In this document: positions 19,758 to 26,788 of the stretch, one piece after another
How the letters are laid out: each line of letters starts with the position of its first letter
Position numbering within the stretch: the stretch's first letter is position 1
IMG/VR virus record: IMGVR_UViG_3300046698_000387
Span: 1-36,538 of that record
DNA length: 36,538 nucleotides
Strand: one strand, 5' to 3'
Source of the DNA: a virus
The notes under the pieces: generated by a model
What the model was told of the DNA's origin: nothing
Seen by the model: the letters and a program-made list of their open reading frames with translations, nothing else
Database searches by the model: none
Program-made: the position numbers and the translations under genes

Positions 19758-20959
19758 AAACTCGGCGTAACATGTGGCCTTTCGGCACGAATCAGCCGCT
19801 CGGGCCGGTTGTGTCCTACGGCAAGCGGCGGCCGGCTCCGGTAGGTAGGTCACGCGCGTCCTCCCCTGCACAAGAGAAAGCGGCGGCGGCGGCAAAGCGG
19901 GCGGCGAAACTCGACGATCCGGCCTTGGAACGCAAGTTGAAAGCCCACTATGCCAAAGGAGGGAACCTTAACGAGTTCCTACAAGCGAATCCGGGGGCGG
20001 TCCCGAAGTGCCACCTTTGCCACAAGCCTTTGAAGGTTGAACAGACGTTGCATCGTGAGCCGGATGGCGGCATCGTGCATGATCTCTGCTGGCGGCGCCG
20101 CAACCCATCGAAGGCAACGGCAGAGGATAGGGAGCGGCGGGCGCAAGAAAAACATCAAGAGTGGGTGAGCGCGCAGCAAAAAAAGATGGTTGCGAAATGG
20201 AACGCTGAATTTGCGCGGCAGGCGGCGGCGAAGAAGCGAAGCAACGCGGCGCGCAATGCAGGTCGCGGCATGTTCCTTGATTCTCGCGTCATTGATAGGG
20301 CCGTTAAATCGCGGTATCCGTCGGCAACCGGGTGGACAAACCACAACGGCAAAATAATCGTGGATACGCCATCGGGAGAAGTGGTATTGACCTTGCGCCA
20401 GTTGGGCATCAGGCAACCCGATGATGACTATTACACCAATCCGGCAAAGGGCAAGCGTAACCCCTCTGCTGCTGCTGCCGATGTATACGAAGAGTTCCAC
20501 GGTATGCCCTCGGCTGAAATCGTGGAAGTGACGAAGCGGGTTCACTTCCATGAGCATCTTGCGGCCTTGGGGAAGCTCGAAGCTCTGGTAGTGCAGCGCA
20601 ACGGCAACGAACATCGTCTGGTGGGCTTCAAGGGCGCAAAGCTCTGCTGCAACGAGCGGAAGAATCAGTTGTTCGTTGAAGGCGGCGATCAGGCGCTTGA
20701 CGCTTCCGACTTCGGCTTCAAGGGCGATTGGCCGCATGAGAAGAACACGCTGGGGCCGGTCACGCGCTTGGAGTACTTCACAACCAAAAAGCATTTGGGC
20801 AGTGAAGGCGGCACGGCGATCTACTTCCACCTTCCGGCAGAGCCGGAGCGCGGGCGGTCTGCCGGCACGGGGCCGGATCTGATTTACGACGCGGTAAACG
20901 AGTCCCTGGAGTTCGCCGGGGGAACGTACGAGATTTTAGCGGAGGGCATCTCAAGATGA
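19754..20959 (+). CDS. RRNP-type zinc/basic protein with conserved C-terminal domain
   Basis: A 401-residue protein. The N-terminus is basic. Residues about 88-126 form a zinc site ('CHLCHKPLKVEQTLH', 'HDLCWRRRNPS'). Residues 127-240 are charged. Residues 237-401 are a domain I recall as conserved in uncultured phage genomes: 'YEEFHGMPSAEIVEV', 'HEHLAALGKLEAL', 'QLFVEGGDQALD', 'YFTTKKHLGSEGGTAIYFHLPAE', 'DLIYDAVNESLEFAGGTYEI'. Function unknown; such genes usually sit beside the HNH and lysozyme-like genes also present here. ATG 19754 overlaps the previous stop. Confidence 0.7.
   Translation: MKTRRNMWPFGTNQPLGPVVSYGKRRPAPVGRSRASSPAQEKAAAAAKRAAKLDDPALERKLKAHYAKGGNLNEFLQANPGAVPKCHLCHKPLKVEQTLHREPDGGIVHDLCWRRRNPSKATAEDRERRAQEKHQEWVSAQQKKMVAKWNAEFARQAAAKKRSNAARNAGRGMFLDSRVIDRAVKSRYPSATGWTNHNGKIIVDTPSGEVVLTLRQLGIRQPDDDYYTNPAKGKRNPSAAAADVYEEFHGMPSAEIVEVTKRVHFHEHLAALGKLEALVVQRNGNEHRLVGFKGAKLCCNERKNQLFVEGGDQALDASDFGFKGDWPHEKNTLGPVTRLEYFTTKKHLGSEGGTAIYFHLPAEPERGRSAGTGPDLIYDAVNESLEFAGGTYEILAEGISR
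19847..19862 (+). repeat. Dispersed 16-bp motif
   Basis: AGGTCACGCGCGTCCT, one mismatch to AGGACACGCGCGTCCT. Confidence 0.7.
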
Positions 20960-20999
20960 AACCCGCCCAAACGAGAACGCAACTTGAGGAGGTTGCATC

Positions 21000-21302
21000 A
21001 TGGCAATAGTAGCAACGCCGGTTGAAGCGACGAATAATTACAGGTCGTTCAACATCACGGCTCTCGACGCGGATACCACCCTGACATTCGCCCACGGCTT
21101 TGGGGCGGCGCCGCCGGACTTTTTCGCGGTCACTCCGGCGCTGTCGGAAGGGGTGACCAATACCAGCACCTGGGGCTTGACGGCCTCCGGCGCAAACTTC
21201 ATCCTGACCAAACAGAACGCTACGGGCAGTGGCGGGGCATCGGGCGGGGTTTCGGTTGTAGCCAAGGTCTGGGGCTGGCTCCCTCACACGGCGGCCCGGT
21301 AG
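21000..21302 (+). CDS. Small beta-rich virion-type protein, paralogue of the next gene
   Basis: A 100-residue protein with no signal or membrane segment. 'AIVATPVEATNNYRSFNI' at the N-terminus and 'FILTKQNATGSGGASGGVSVVAKVWGWLPH' at the C-terminus are repeated in the next gene. A strong ribosome site (GAGGAGG) lies 7 nt upstream of ATG 21000. The short beta-rich body could be a small jelly-roll or decoration protein. The stop is followed directly by a perfect dispersed-motif copy. Confidence 0.65.
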   Translation: MAIVATPVEATNNYRSFNITALDADTTLTFAHGFGAAPPDFFAVTPALSEGVTNTSTWGLTASGANFILTKQNATGSGGASGGVSVVAKVWGWLPHTAAR

Positions 21303-21316
21303 GACACGCGCGTCCT
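21301..21316 (+). repeat. Dispersed 16-bp motif, intergenic consensus copy
   Basis: AGGACACGCGCGTCCT, the reference form; it overlaps the stop codon and lies 19 bp before the next ATG. Confidence 0.85.
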
Positions 21317-21335
21317 CAGTGGAAAGGTGAATCCG

Positions 21336-22400
21336 ATGATAAAACGTATCTTGAGTTTGTTGGCTTTGATGGCCGCGGCGCTCGCGGTCGCGGTTCCCCT
21401 GGGCCTCTGTCATGGTCATTCCTTGCTGTGGCTGTTCGGCGGTGGCATGGGTCTTGCCGGTGCAATCGTGGCGACTCCAGTCGAAACCCTCAACAACTGG
21501 AAGGACTGGAACATCGCGTGCCTTGACGCCGATACGGCCGGCCAGTTCGCGCATGGCATGGGGCTCGCGCCCGACTTCTACACGATCACGCCGGGGCTAT
21601 CGTTTGGCGGCTCCGGGGCCGCGGGGTTGTCGCTTGGGACTGCCGGCGCTTACGGCGTCCTCGCGGGTACCACGATCACGAATACCGGGGCGACCCTCAT
21701 CACGGGCAACCTCGGCCTATCGCCTGGGAGCGCAGTAACGGGCGCGCCTGTAGTGACGGGCGCAACCAACATCGACAATCCCGCCGCGGTGACCGCTCAA
21801 GCCGATCTCACTACGGCGTATTTGGCCGCCGCGGCGCTCTCGCCTTCGACCATCGCCACGGCGCTTGGCGGGCAAACGCTCAATGCAGGTACCTACTCGG
21901 CGCTGTCGGGTACGTTCACCCTTGCCGCGGCGGGGGTTCTGATTCTCGACGGGCAAGGGAACCCGAACGCTCTTTTCGTCTTTCAGATGGCTACCACGCT
22001 GACAACTGGGGCGGGCTCAAGCATCTCGCTCATCAACGGCGCTCAGGCTCAGAACGTGATTTGGCAGGTGGGAAGCTCGGCAACCATCGGTACTACCACG
22101 GCGTTTTTCGGCTCCATCCTAGCCTTGACCTCGATCACGGTTAGCACGGGGGCCACGGTCAACGGTCGCATGCTGGCGCAGAATGGTGCCGTCACGTTGG
22201 CGGCCAACACAATCACCGTTCCGGGCTCCGGTGGAGGCGGCGGTGGATTCGGCGGCGCCCTCTCCCAGTGGGGCATGACGGTGGACGCCACGAACGTCTA
22301 CCTCACCAAACAGAACAGCGCGGGCAGTGGCGGGCCGGCCTCTGGCGTCTCGGTAGTCGCCAAGGCGTTCTGCTGGCGTCCGCATACGAGTAGGCGGTAG
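21336..22400 (+). CDS. Virion-type protein with inserted DUF3494 ice-binding-like domain
   Basis: A 354-residue protein. Residues 1-45 hold two hydrophobic stretches (ILSLLALMAAALAVAVPLGL; LLWLFGGGMGLAGA), so it is exported or membrane-anchored. Residues about 46-95 and 310-354 align with the start and end of the 100-residue protein upstream ('IVATPVETLNNWKDWNI', 'LTKQNSAGSGGPASGVSVVAK'). Between them lies a near-complete DUF3494 domain: 'AYGVLAGTTITNTGATLITGNLG', 'AQADLTTAYLAAA', 'GNPNALFVFQMATTLTTGAGS', 'NVIWQVGSSATIGT', 'FFGSILALTSITVSTGATV', 'GRMLAQNGAVTL'. DUF3494 is a discontinuous beta-solenoid found in ice-binding proteins and bacterial adhesins. A Gly-rich hinge (GSGGGGGGFGG) closes it. 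A GTG at 21327 would add three residues. Confidence 0.88.
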   Translation: MIKRILSLLALMAAALAVAVPLGLCHGHSLLWLFGGGMGLAGAIVATPVETLNNWKDWNIACLDADTAGQFAHGMGLAPDFYTITPGLSFGGSGAAGLSLGTAGAYGVLAGTTITNTGATLITGNLGLSPGSAVTGAPVVTGATNIDNPAAVTAQADLTTAYLAAAALSPSTIATALGGQTLNAGTYSALSGTFTLAAAGVLILDGQGNPNALFVFQMATTLTTGAGSSISLINGAQAQNVIWQVGSSATIGTTTAFFGSILALTSITVSTGATVNGRMLAQNGAVTLAANTITVPGSGGGGGGFGGALSQWGMTVDATNVYLTKQNSAGSGGPASGVSVVAKAFCWRPHTSRR

Positions 22401-22403
22401 CCC

Positions 22404-23291
22404 ATGGCCTACGTGGAACAAGTCACGCATATCGCAAACCCGGCAACCGGCCGGAGAAAGAGGCGCAATGTGGCAAAACGCATGACGCTGAAACAGAAGC
22501 TGCACTTCGGGACTTCGCGCCAACGCGCGGCTGCAAAGGCGGGCCTCTCGAAGAAACGACATTCCAAGGCGAAGCGGCGCAATACGGCCGCCCCTCGCAA
22601 ACGAGTTACCAGGCCGCGTACTCAAGCCGTGGCCCGGCGCCGGAACATTGGCGAAGTGGTGTACCTGCTTGGGGCAAATCCAGCACGTAAAAAAAGGAGC
22701 AATATGGCAACGAAAACCAGGCGCAAGGCTGGAAGCCACAAGCAAACCAGCAACCCGCGCCGCAAGCAGAATCGCCGGAGGAATCCGGTCATGGTCACGC
22801 GGAGACGCCACGCGCGCCGCAATCCGGGCAACGTGAACATCATGGAGTACGTGAAGATGGGCGGGGCCGTCGTGGCCGGCGCGGTGGGGTCCAAAGCCCT
22901 TACGCAGCTCGTCCTTTCGACTTCGAACGCGGGCATCATGGGGTACTTCGGTAACCTCGTGGCAACCATCGCCCTCGCATACGGCTCGAAGATGGCGTTC
23001 AAAGACGACAAGATCGCTCAGGGCGTCGTTGGCGGCGGTCTCGCTCAGATCATCGTCCGGGCGTTGACCGATTACACGCCGTACGGGTCGGTCCTCGCCA
23101 ACGCGGGCGTGGGCGACTACCAGACGAATTGGAACTTCGTCTGGCCGCAACGCGTGCAACCCGGCTATCCGCCGCGGTTCATCCAGGCGGCGGCAATCGG
23201 CGGCGGGCCCGCGGTCGGCGTGCCGGTGGTGACTCACGCGGCGCCCACGGGAGCGAAGGCGGGCGTCGGCTCCATGCAGAGGTGGAATTAG
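22404..23291 (+). CDS. Basic histone-like N-terminus plus membrane domain; nested start at 22704
   Basis: A 295-residue protein. Residues 1-150 are extremely Lys/Arg-rich with repeated RRN/RRNP words (KRRNV, ARRRNIG, RRRNPVM, ARRNPGN), as in DNA-binding proteins. Residues 150-225 are hydrophobic with two or three membrane segments ('GGAVVAGAVGSKALTQLVL', 'GYFGNLVATIALAYGSKMAF'). The tail is Pro/Gly-rich. At 22704 an in-frame ATG follows AAAAAAAGGAG by a 6-nt spacer, far better than the start at 22404, so a 195-residue product is likely made too. It could tether packaged DNA to an internal membrane; that role is inferred from composition and its place next to the capsid gene. Confidence 0.65.
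   Translation: MAYVEQVTHIANPATGRRKRRNVAKRMTLKQKLHFGTSRQRAAAKAGLSKKRHSKAKRRNTAAPRKRVTRPRTQAVARRRNIGEVVYLLGANPARKKRSNMATKTRRKAGSHKQTSNPRRKQNRRRNPVMVTRRRHARRNPGNVNIMEYVKMGGAVVAGAVGSKALTQLVLSTSNAGIMGYFGNLVATIALAYGSKMAFKDDKIAQGVVGGGLAQIIVRALTDYTPYGSVLANAGVGDYQTNWNFVWPQRVQPGYPPRFIQAAAIGGGPAVGVPVVTHAAPTGAKAGVGSMQRWN
22690..22706 (+). promoter_or_regulatory. Strong internal ribosome-binding site and start
   Basis: AAAAAAAGGAGCAATATG lies inside the 22404-23291 frame; AGGAG is 5-6 nt before ATG 22704, which begins MATKTRRKAG in the same frame. Confidence 0.7.
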
Positions 23292-23333
23292 CGCCTGAGG
23301 CGCTGAACGGGGCGCGGGATCGTCTCGCGCCCC
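23291..23333 (+). terminator. Double hairpin before the capsid gene
   Basis: Two stems follow the stop codon: GCGCC-tga-GGCGC (23291-23303) and GGGGCGCG (23309-23316) with CGCGCCCC (23326-23333), the latter a perfect 8-bp stem followed by AAAA rather than T. They may be a partial terminator or an mRNA-stabilising 5' structure for the capsid transcript. Confidence 0.6.
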
Positions 23334-23361
23334 AAAACAGACGAAAAGGAGAATTTCAACA

Positions 23362-24132
23362 ATGACACCATCAGCGAATCAGGGCATTATCGGCCAGCGC
23401 GCCGCCGCCGCGGGAGTCAGCCTGACTCCCGGCGGGAACGTTTCCCAGGCAGACATGAACGCCTTCATGGGCGGCATCAAGGACGTTGTGACGGGCTTCT
23501 ACTACTCCACCATCAAGTTGGCGGCGGGGCAGGCTCTGAGCAACATCTACAACTTCTTCAACGCGGGCCTGGGGCAACCCGACCCGTATCCGCTCTCGAC
23601 CGTGACCGGCCCGGTGCCGATCCTCTCCAAAGTGGAAACCAACATCCTCGTGGCCTCGAACTTCGGTTTGACGCCTCCCTACGACATCATCATCGACTCC
23701 ATCGGGCTGTACGTGGACCCGATGACGGTGAAACGCGACCTCGACGTGCTGCGGCTCTACAGCTACTTCGAGTTCCAGATCCTCGGCAAGGTTCAGTGGG
23801 ACGGCAAGATCGAGTTCTACCCCGCGGGGCAGGGCGTCTCCGGCTTCTCGACTCAGAGCAACGAGTCCGGCTGGCAGAACGGTATCAGTGATCCCAACGC
23901 CAAGAAGCGCTTCGGGGAATACGGCAAGTACCTGCCTCCGAACCTCTCGTTCTCGTGGCCGCTGTACTTCCCGCCCACTTCCGGCCCGGTCGGCGGAACT
24001 TTCCCGCCCACTGCCGCGACGGGCATTCCGTCTCAGGTTTCCTTGCTGGCCTATGCCGCGACCCCGACGCCGGGGTTGGGTACCCAGTTGCGCGCCATCA
24101 TGAGCGGCATCCTGGGCCGGCCGGTCACGTAG
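23362..24132 (+). CDS. Probable major capsid protein
   Basis: A 256-residue protein. The N-terminal 45 residues are helical and Gly/Ala-rich. The rest alternates short strands and loops ('YDIIIDSIGLYVDP', 'YSYFEFQILGKVQWDGKIEFYP', 'LSFSWPLYFPP', 'SQVSLLAYAA'), compatible with a jelly-roll-type capsid. Evidence for high expression: a consensus AAAGGAG site, hairpins on both sides making its own message, and codon choice strongly biased to C-ending codons (ttc, atc, aac, gac), more than in neighbouring genes. No match to the HK97 capsid plan is visible. The major-capsid role is inferred from this context. Confidence 0.6.
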   Translation: MTPSANQGIIGQRAAAAGVSLTPGGNVSQADMNAFMGGIKDVVTGFYYSTIKLAAGQALSNIYNFFNAGLGQPDPYPLSTVTGPVPILSKVETNILVASNFGLTPPYDIIIDSIGLYVDPMTVKRDLDVLRLYSYFEFQILGKVQWDGKIEFYPAGQGVSGFSTQSNESGWQNGISDPNAKKRFGEYGKYLPPNLSFSWPLYFPPTSGPVGGTFPPTAATGIPSQVSLLAYAATPTPGLGTQLRAIMSGILGRPVT

Positions 24133-24151
24133 TCGGTTCTCGGTTCGGATG

Positions 24152-24175
24152 GGGCGGGGCTTGCGAGTCCCGCCC
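24152..24175 (+). terminator. Hairpin terminator after the capsid gene
   Basis: GGGCGGG (24152-24158) pairs with CCCGCCC (24169-24175), loop 10 nt, followed by 'ttccgggcctgttttgtt'. It lies 20 nt after the capsid stop. The T-run is displaced, so efficiency is uncertain. Confidence 0.65.
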
Positions 24176-24208
24176 TTCCGGGCCTGTTTTGTTGACGAAA
24201 GGGAAGCC

Positions 24209-24370
24209 ATGGACCCAAATAACATACTCGCCCCCTGGGGGGATGCCTATCAGACGCCGTGTTCGTGCGGCGGTAACCCTGTGTCGGCGTGGATACAGGC
24301 GAATCCATGGCTTGCCCTCGCCATTGCAGCGGGGGCGCTGTACGTGGTCAGTCACGGGGGTAAACCGTGA
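24209..24370 (+). CDS. 53-residue single-pass membrane protein
   Basis: A 53-residue protein with a soluble N-terminus containing CSC (PWGDAYQTPCSCGG) and a membrane segment at about residues 32-48 (PWLALAIAAGALYVVSHGG). 'GAAAGGGA' precedes ATG 24209. It overlaps the next gene by 4 nt (GTGA). Likely a virion membrane protein. Confidence 0.6.
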   Translation: MDPNNILAPWGDAYQTPCSCGGNPVSAWIQANPWLALAIAAGALYVVSHGGKP

Positions 24371-24723
24371 ATGGAAAACTCCCATGTGGTGAGGTTGGTT
24401 GCCCCTTAAACCGCCGGGCCGCCGCGAAAATCTCGCGCTGGCGCAAGGCTTTGGTGGGCATCTACGGAGTAGCTTGCTTGGTTTTCTTCCTGCTACCGCA
24501 CGGCGGGGTGAATGCTAAAGTGTCGCCTCCAGAGACGTTTAATCAGTCTCAGCAAATGGACGATCAACGTTTGGGCGTGCTCGAAGCAGTAGGGTCGGAG
24601 CACCGTTTGAGCGTGTTGGAAGCTGAAGTAGCTAGCTTGGGGTGGGAGCTTCGGAGTATGCTAGTTGGCATGGCGTTGCTTTTGGTAGAGGCGGGCTTCC
24701 GGGTGGGAAAGCGGGCGGCATGA
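24367..24723 (+). CDS. Membrane protein with coiled-coil middle
   Basis: A 118-residue protein from GTG 24367: a short Cys-containing start (CGEVGCPL), a basic stretch, a membrane segment (VGIYGVACLVFFLLP, residues 30-44), a coiled-coil-like region (LGVLEAVGSEHRLSVLEAEVASL) and a second hydrophobic helix near the end. Overlaps on both sides. Topology suggests a membrane-spanning virion or lysis component. Confidence 0.6.
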   Translation: MNGKLPCGEVGCPLNRRAAAKISRWRKALVGIYGVACLVFFLLPHGGVNAKVSPPETFNQSQQMDDQRLGVLEAVGSEHRLSVLEAEVASLGWELRSMLVGMALLLVEAGFRVGKRAA

Positions 24724-25673
24724 CGGGCGAATCCCTCCGGCAACACGATATTGCGCTCTCCAAGTGCGGGCGTCCGCTGCCTCCGTTCCCTGGTGTGCGG
24801 GTCGTTCCGATCTCGAAGTCCTGGAAAGCCTGGGCCACGTTCAACGCGCCGCCGGCCACTCTCGTTTCGACGGTTCCCACAACGATCAGCGGCGATACAA
24901 CCTGGATGCTGCGGGCTATTTCGTCCTACGTCACCGTCCCGGTGGGCATCTCGCTTCAATTCCAGTTCCCGGACGGCAAATTCCTCTTTCACGACGTTTC
25001 GGACATTCGCGCGATCGGCGGCTTTGGATCTTGGCGCTATCCGTTGACGAAAGAACGCGCGTGTCCTCCTGGCACGAAGATCATCGCGACGTTCAACGAT
25101 ACGACTCCGGCAACGCCGCAAGCGGTCCCCCTGCTCTTAGAAGGGGCGTACTACTATCACGTGCCGGACACGGGCGGTTCGCGAACGCTGGCTCTCGTTT
25201 CTGCCCTGCCCCGATATGCCCCTCAGGTGAATCAAAACATTCTGGCGCCGTGCTGGGCGTTTGGGGAAGGGCCGCAACCTCCAACGGGCTTCAAGGACGA
25301 TGCGGGCGGCTTCACTTACGTCTCCCAGATTCAACCGATCGACGTTGGCGCCACGACGGCGAAAAACCAGTTGATCTCGATCCAAACAGAGGGCGGCTCG
25401 GACATGGTTGTCCGCAACGTCTATTTCAAGGTGACGCAAGATGCCGGGGTGACAGGCGCAAACGTCATGGTGAAGCTGCGGGACTCCAGCGGCTACGCCT
25501 TTACCGACGATTACATGCTGTACGGGCTGCTCAACGGCGTTCCGTTCCTGAAAGACTGGATTGTCCGGGCGACGAATACCGTCTTCGTCGATCTGAGCCT
25601 GGTAGACTACTCCGGCGCGGGCAATGTGTACGTGCAAGTCTTCTTGTCGGGTACGAAGCGGAGGCGGGCATGA
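24720..25673 (+). CDS. Tandem jelly-roll-like structural protein
   Basis: A 317-residue beta-rich protein in two similar halves. The first (about residues 30-165) has 'TTWMLRAISSYVTVPVGISLQFQFPDGKFLF' and 'CPPGTKIIATFNDTT'. The second (about 200-317) has 'DMVVRNVYFKVTQDAG', 'VMVKLRDSSGYAFTDDYMLYG' and a final strand 'GNVYVQVFLSGTKRRR'. The ending parallels 'FFGVKRY' and 'FMRGVKV' in neighbouring proteins. Two jelly-rolls in one chain is the double-jelly-roll plan, but the fold is judged by eye. ATG 24720 overlaps the previous stop. Confidence 0.6.
   Translation: MTGESLRQHDIALSKCGRPLPPFPGVRVVPISKSWKAWATFNAPPATLVSTVPTTISGDTTWMLRAISSYVTVPVGISLQFQFPDGKFLFHDVSDIRAIGGFGSWRYPLTKERACPPGTKIIATFNDTTPATPQAVPLLLEGAYYYHVPDTGGSRTLALVSALPRYAPQVNQNILAPCWAFGEGPQPPTGFKDDAGGFTYVSQIQPIDVGATTAKNQLISIQTEGGSDMVVRNVYFKVTQDAGVTGANVMVKLRDSSGYAFTDDYMLYGLLNGVPFLKDWIVRATNTVFVDLSLVDYSGAGNVYVQVFLSGTKRRRA
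25052..25067 (-). repeat. Dispersed motif (minus orientation)
   Basis: AGAACGCGCGTGTCCT, reverse complement AGGACACGCGCGTTCT; one mismatch to the consensus. Confidence 0.65.
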
Positions 25674-25753
25674 AGCGGAAGCGGACACGCGCGTCCTACC
25701 TGTCGCCGGCCTGCAAGCGGACACGCGCGTCCTACCTGTGGGGTGCTCTCTAA
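25670..25753 (+). CDS. Possible 27-residue peptide made of two motif copies
   Basis: ATG 25670 opens a frame that reads two 'KRTRASYL' units and ends exactly where the next gene starts (TAATG). The repeat comes from two dispersed-motif copies. It may be a leader peptide for translational coupling or simply an open frame through a DNA element. Confidence 0.3.
   Translation: MKRKRTRASYLSPACKRTRASYLWGAL
25682..25697 (+). repeat. Dispersed motif, tandem pair copy 1
   Basis: CGGACACGCGCGTCCT, inside a 25-base direct repeat (starting aagcggacacg, ending cctacctgt) with the copy 36 bp downstream. Confidence 0.85.
25718..25733 (+). repeat. Dispersed motif, tandem pair copy 2
   Basis: CGGACACGCGCGTCCT, 36 bp after copy 1 in the same orientation, 20 bp before the next start codon. 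Confidence 0.85.
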
Positions 25754-26472
25754 TGTGGGGCATGGGCGAAATGTTCGCGGTTTACGGCGGGGATAACTTC
25801 GTCGGGCCTATCCCGGTCGCACAACCCGCTACGGTGCAAGCCCTGCTGAACATGCTCCCACTGGAGCCGGGGCAAAGCGCGGCGCAACGGCTGGCGGCGG
25901 CCACGGCGGCTGCTCTCGACTACGCACAGACGATGATGCAGCGCGGGCAGGCTCCGGCCCTGGTAGACCCGGGCGTCTATTACCGGCCGCAATTCGTTCC
26001 AGCGCCGACGCCGCAAGGCTTCCACGATGTAGACTTTATCGCCTACTTCGATGCGATCTCCACTCCGGTGCTTGGGATCACGCTACAGGCTGGCGCCGAA
26101 CAGTTGGACGTTCCCTTGCAACTGGAAAACGATGCGGACTTCATCTTCCGGGGAATCCGAATCCTTGCGACCCTCGCGTCAGAAAGAGGCGGGGGGCTGC
26201 CGCCGCGGTTCCAGTTCAAAACGCCTGATGGTACGCCGCTGTCTTCCAAGTTTCCCGCGCTGCCTCCCCGCTTGGATCAGTCCTATCGGGCCGGTGGTTT
26301 GAACCTTGGGCCCACAGGCACATACGAGCTTCCCACGGTGCCAACGGACGCGGAAGTCCTCTGTCCCGCCAGCAGTGCCTTCCTGATGAACGTCTACAAC
26401 CCGAATGCGGTACCCGCCACTCTCAGCGGATTCATCGCTTTCTTTGGAGTAAAGAGGTACGCCAATGGCTAG
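25753..26472 (+). CDS. Jelly-roll-like structural protein
   Basis: A 239-residue protein. Residues 1-75 are mostly helical (PATVQALLNMLPLEPGQ; AAALDYAQTMMQRG). Residues 78-239 form a beta-rich domain: 'YYRPQFVPAPTPQGFHDVDFI', 'EQLDVPLQLENDADFIFRGIRI', 'RFQFKTPDGTPLSS', 'CPASSAFLMNVYNPN' and a closing 'GFIAFFGVKRY'. The protein at 33615-33989 is a truncated relative of this domain. ATG 25753 overlaps the upstream stop. A minor capsid or vertex role is likely but inferred. Confidence 0.65.
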   Translation: MWGMGEMFAVYGGDNFVGPIPVAQPATVQALLNMLPLEPGQSAAQRLAAATAAALDYAQTMMQRGQAPALVDPGVYYRPQFVPAPTPQGFHDVDFIAYFDAISTPVLGITLQAGAEQLDVPLQLENDADFIFRGIRILATLASERGGGLPPRFQFKTPDGTPLSSKFPALPPRLDQSYRAGGLNLGPTGTYELPTVPTDAEVLCPASSAFLMNVYNPNAVPATLSGFIAFFGVKRYANG

Positions 26473-26788
26473 GCTGACGAAAAAGGCTCGGCGCAATGCG
26501 GCGCTCAAGGGATGGCGGCGCCGGACGCGCAATGCTCCGAAGCGGCGCAACGCCGGTAGCTCTCAGAGCGGTAGTGGCAATTCGCCTACGGCTACCCGGA
26601 CGGCAACCTCCACGAAGGCAACCACCACGGGCAACAAAACCGGAACGTCTACGGGCGGCGCGGTATCGGGTGGCGGGGGGAATATCACCGTGAACGTGAA
26701 GCGCAACCCTCCGAAGGGCTTTATCCGCTGCTCTGGGGTCAAGATCACCCGGAAAAACGGTAGGACAGAGGTACGAATCAGGAAATGA
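26465..26788 (+). CDS. Small basic RRNA/KRNP-type protein
   Basis: A 107-residue protein: a Lys/Arg-rich start (ARLTKKARRNAALKGWRRRTRN), a Ser/Thr/Gly-rich linker (residues 30-75) and a basic beta-rich end (VKRNPPKGFIRCSGVKITRKNGRTEVRIRK). It shares composition with the 22404 protein. Overlaps both neighbours (8 and 4 nt). Probably binds nucleic acid in the particle. Confidence 0.6.
   Translation: MARLTKKARRNAALKGWRRRTRNAPKRRNAGSSQSGSGNSPTATRTATSTKATTTGNKTGTSTGGAVSGGGGNITVNVKRNPPKGFIRCSGVKITRKNGRTEVRIRK

Noticed and set aside
22119-23237. Long minus-strand frame of 372 residues opposite the DUF3494 and basic-protein genes
   Set aside because: It is antisense to two strongly supported genes, has the His/Arg/Gly-rich composition of reverse-frame translation in GC-rich DNA, and has no start signal.
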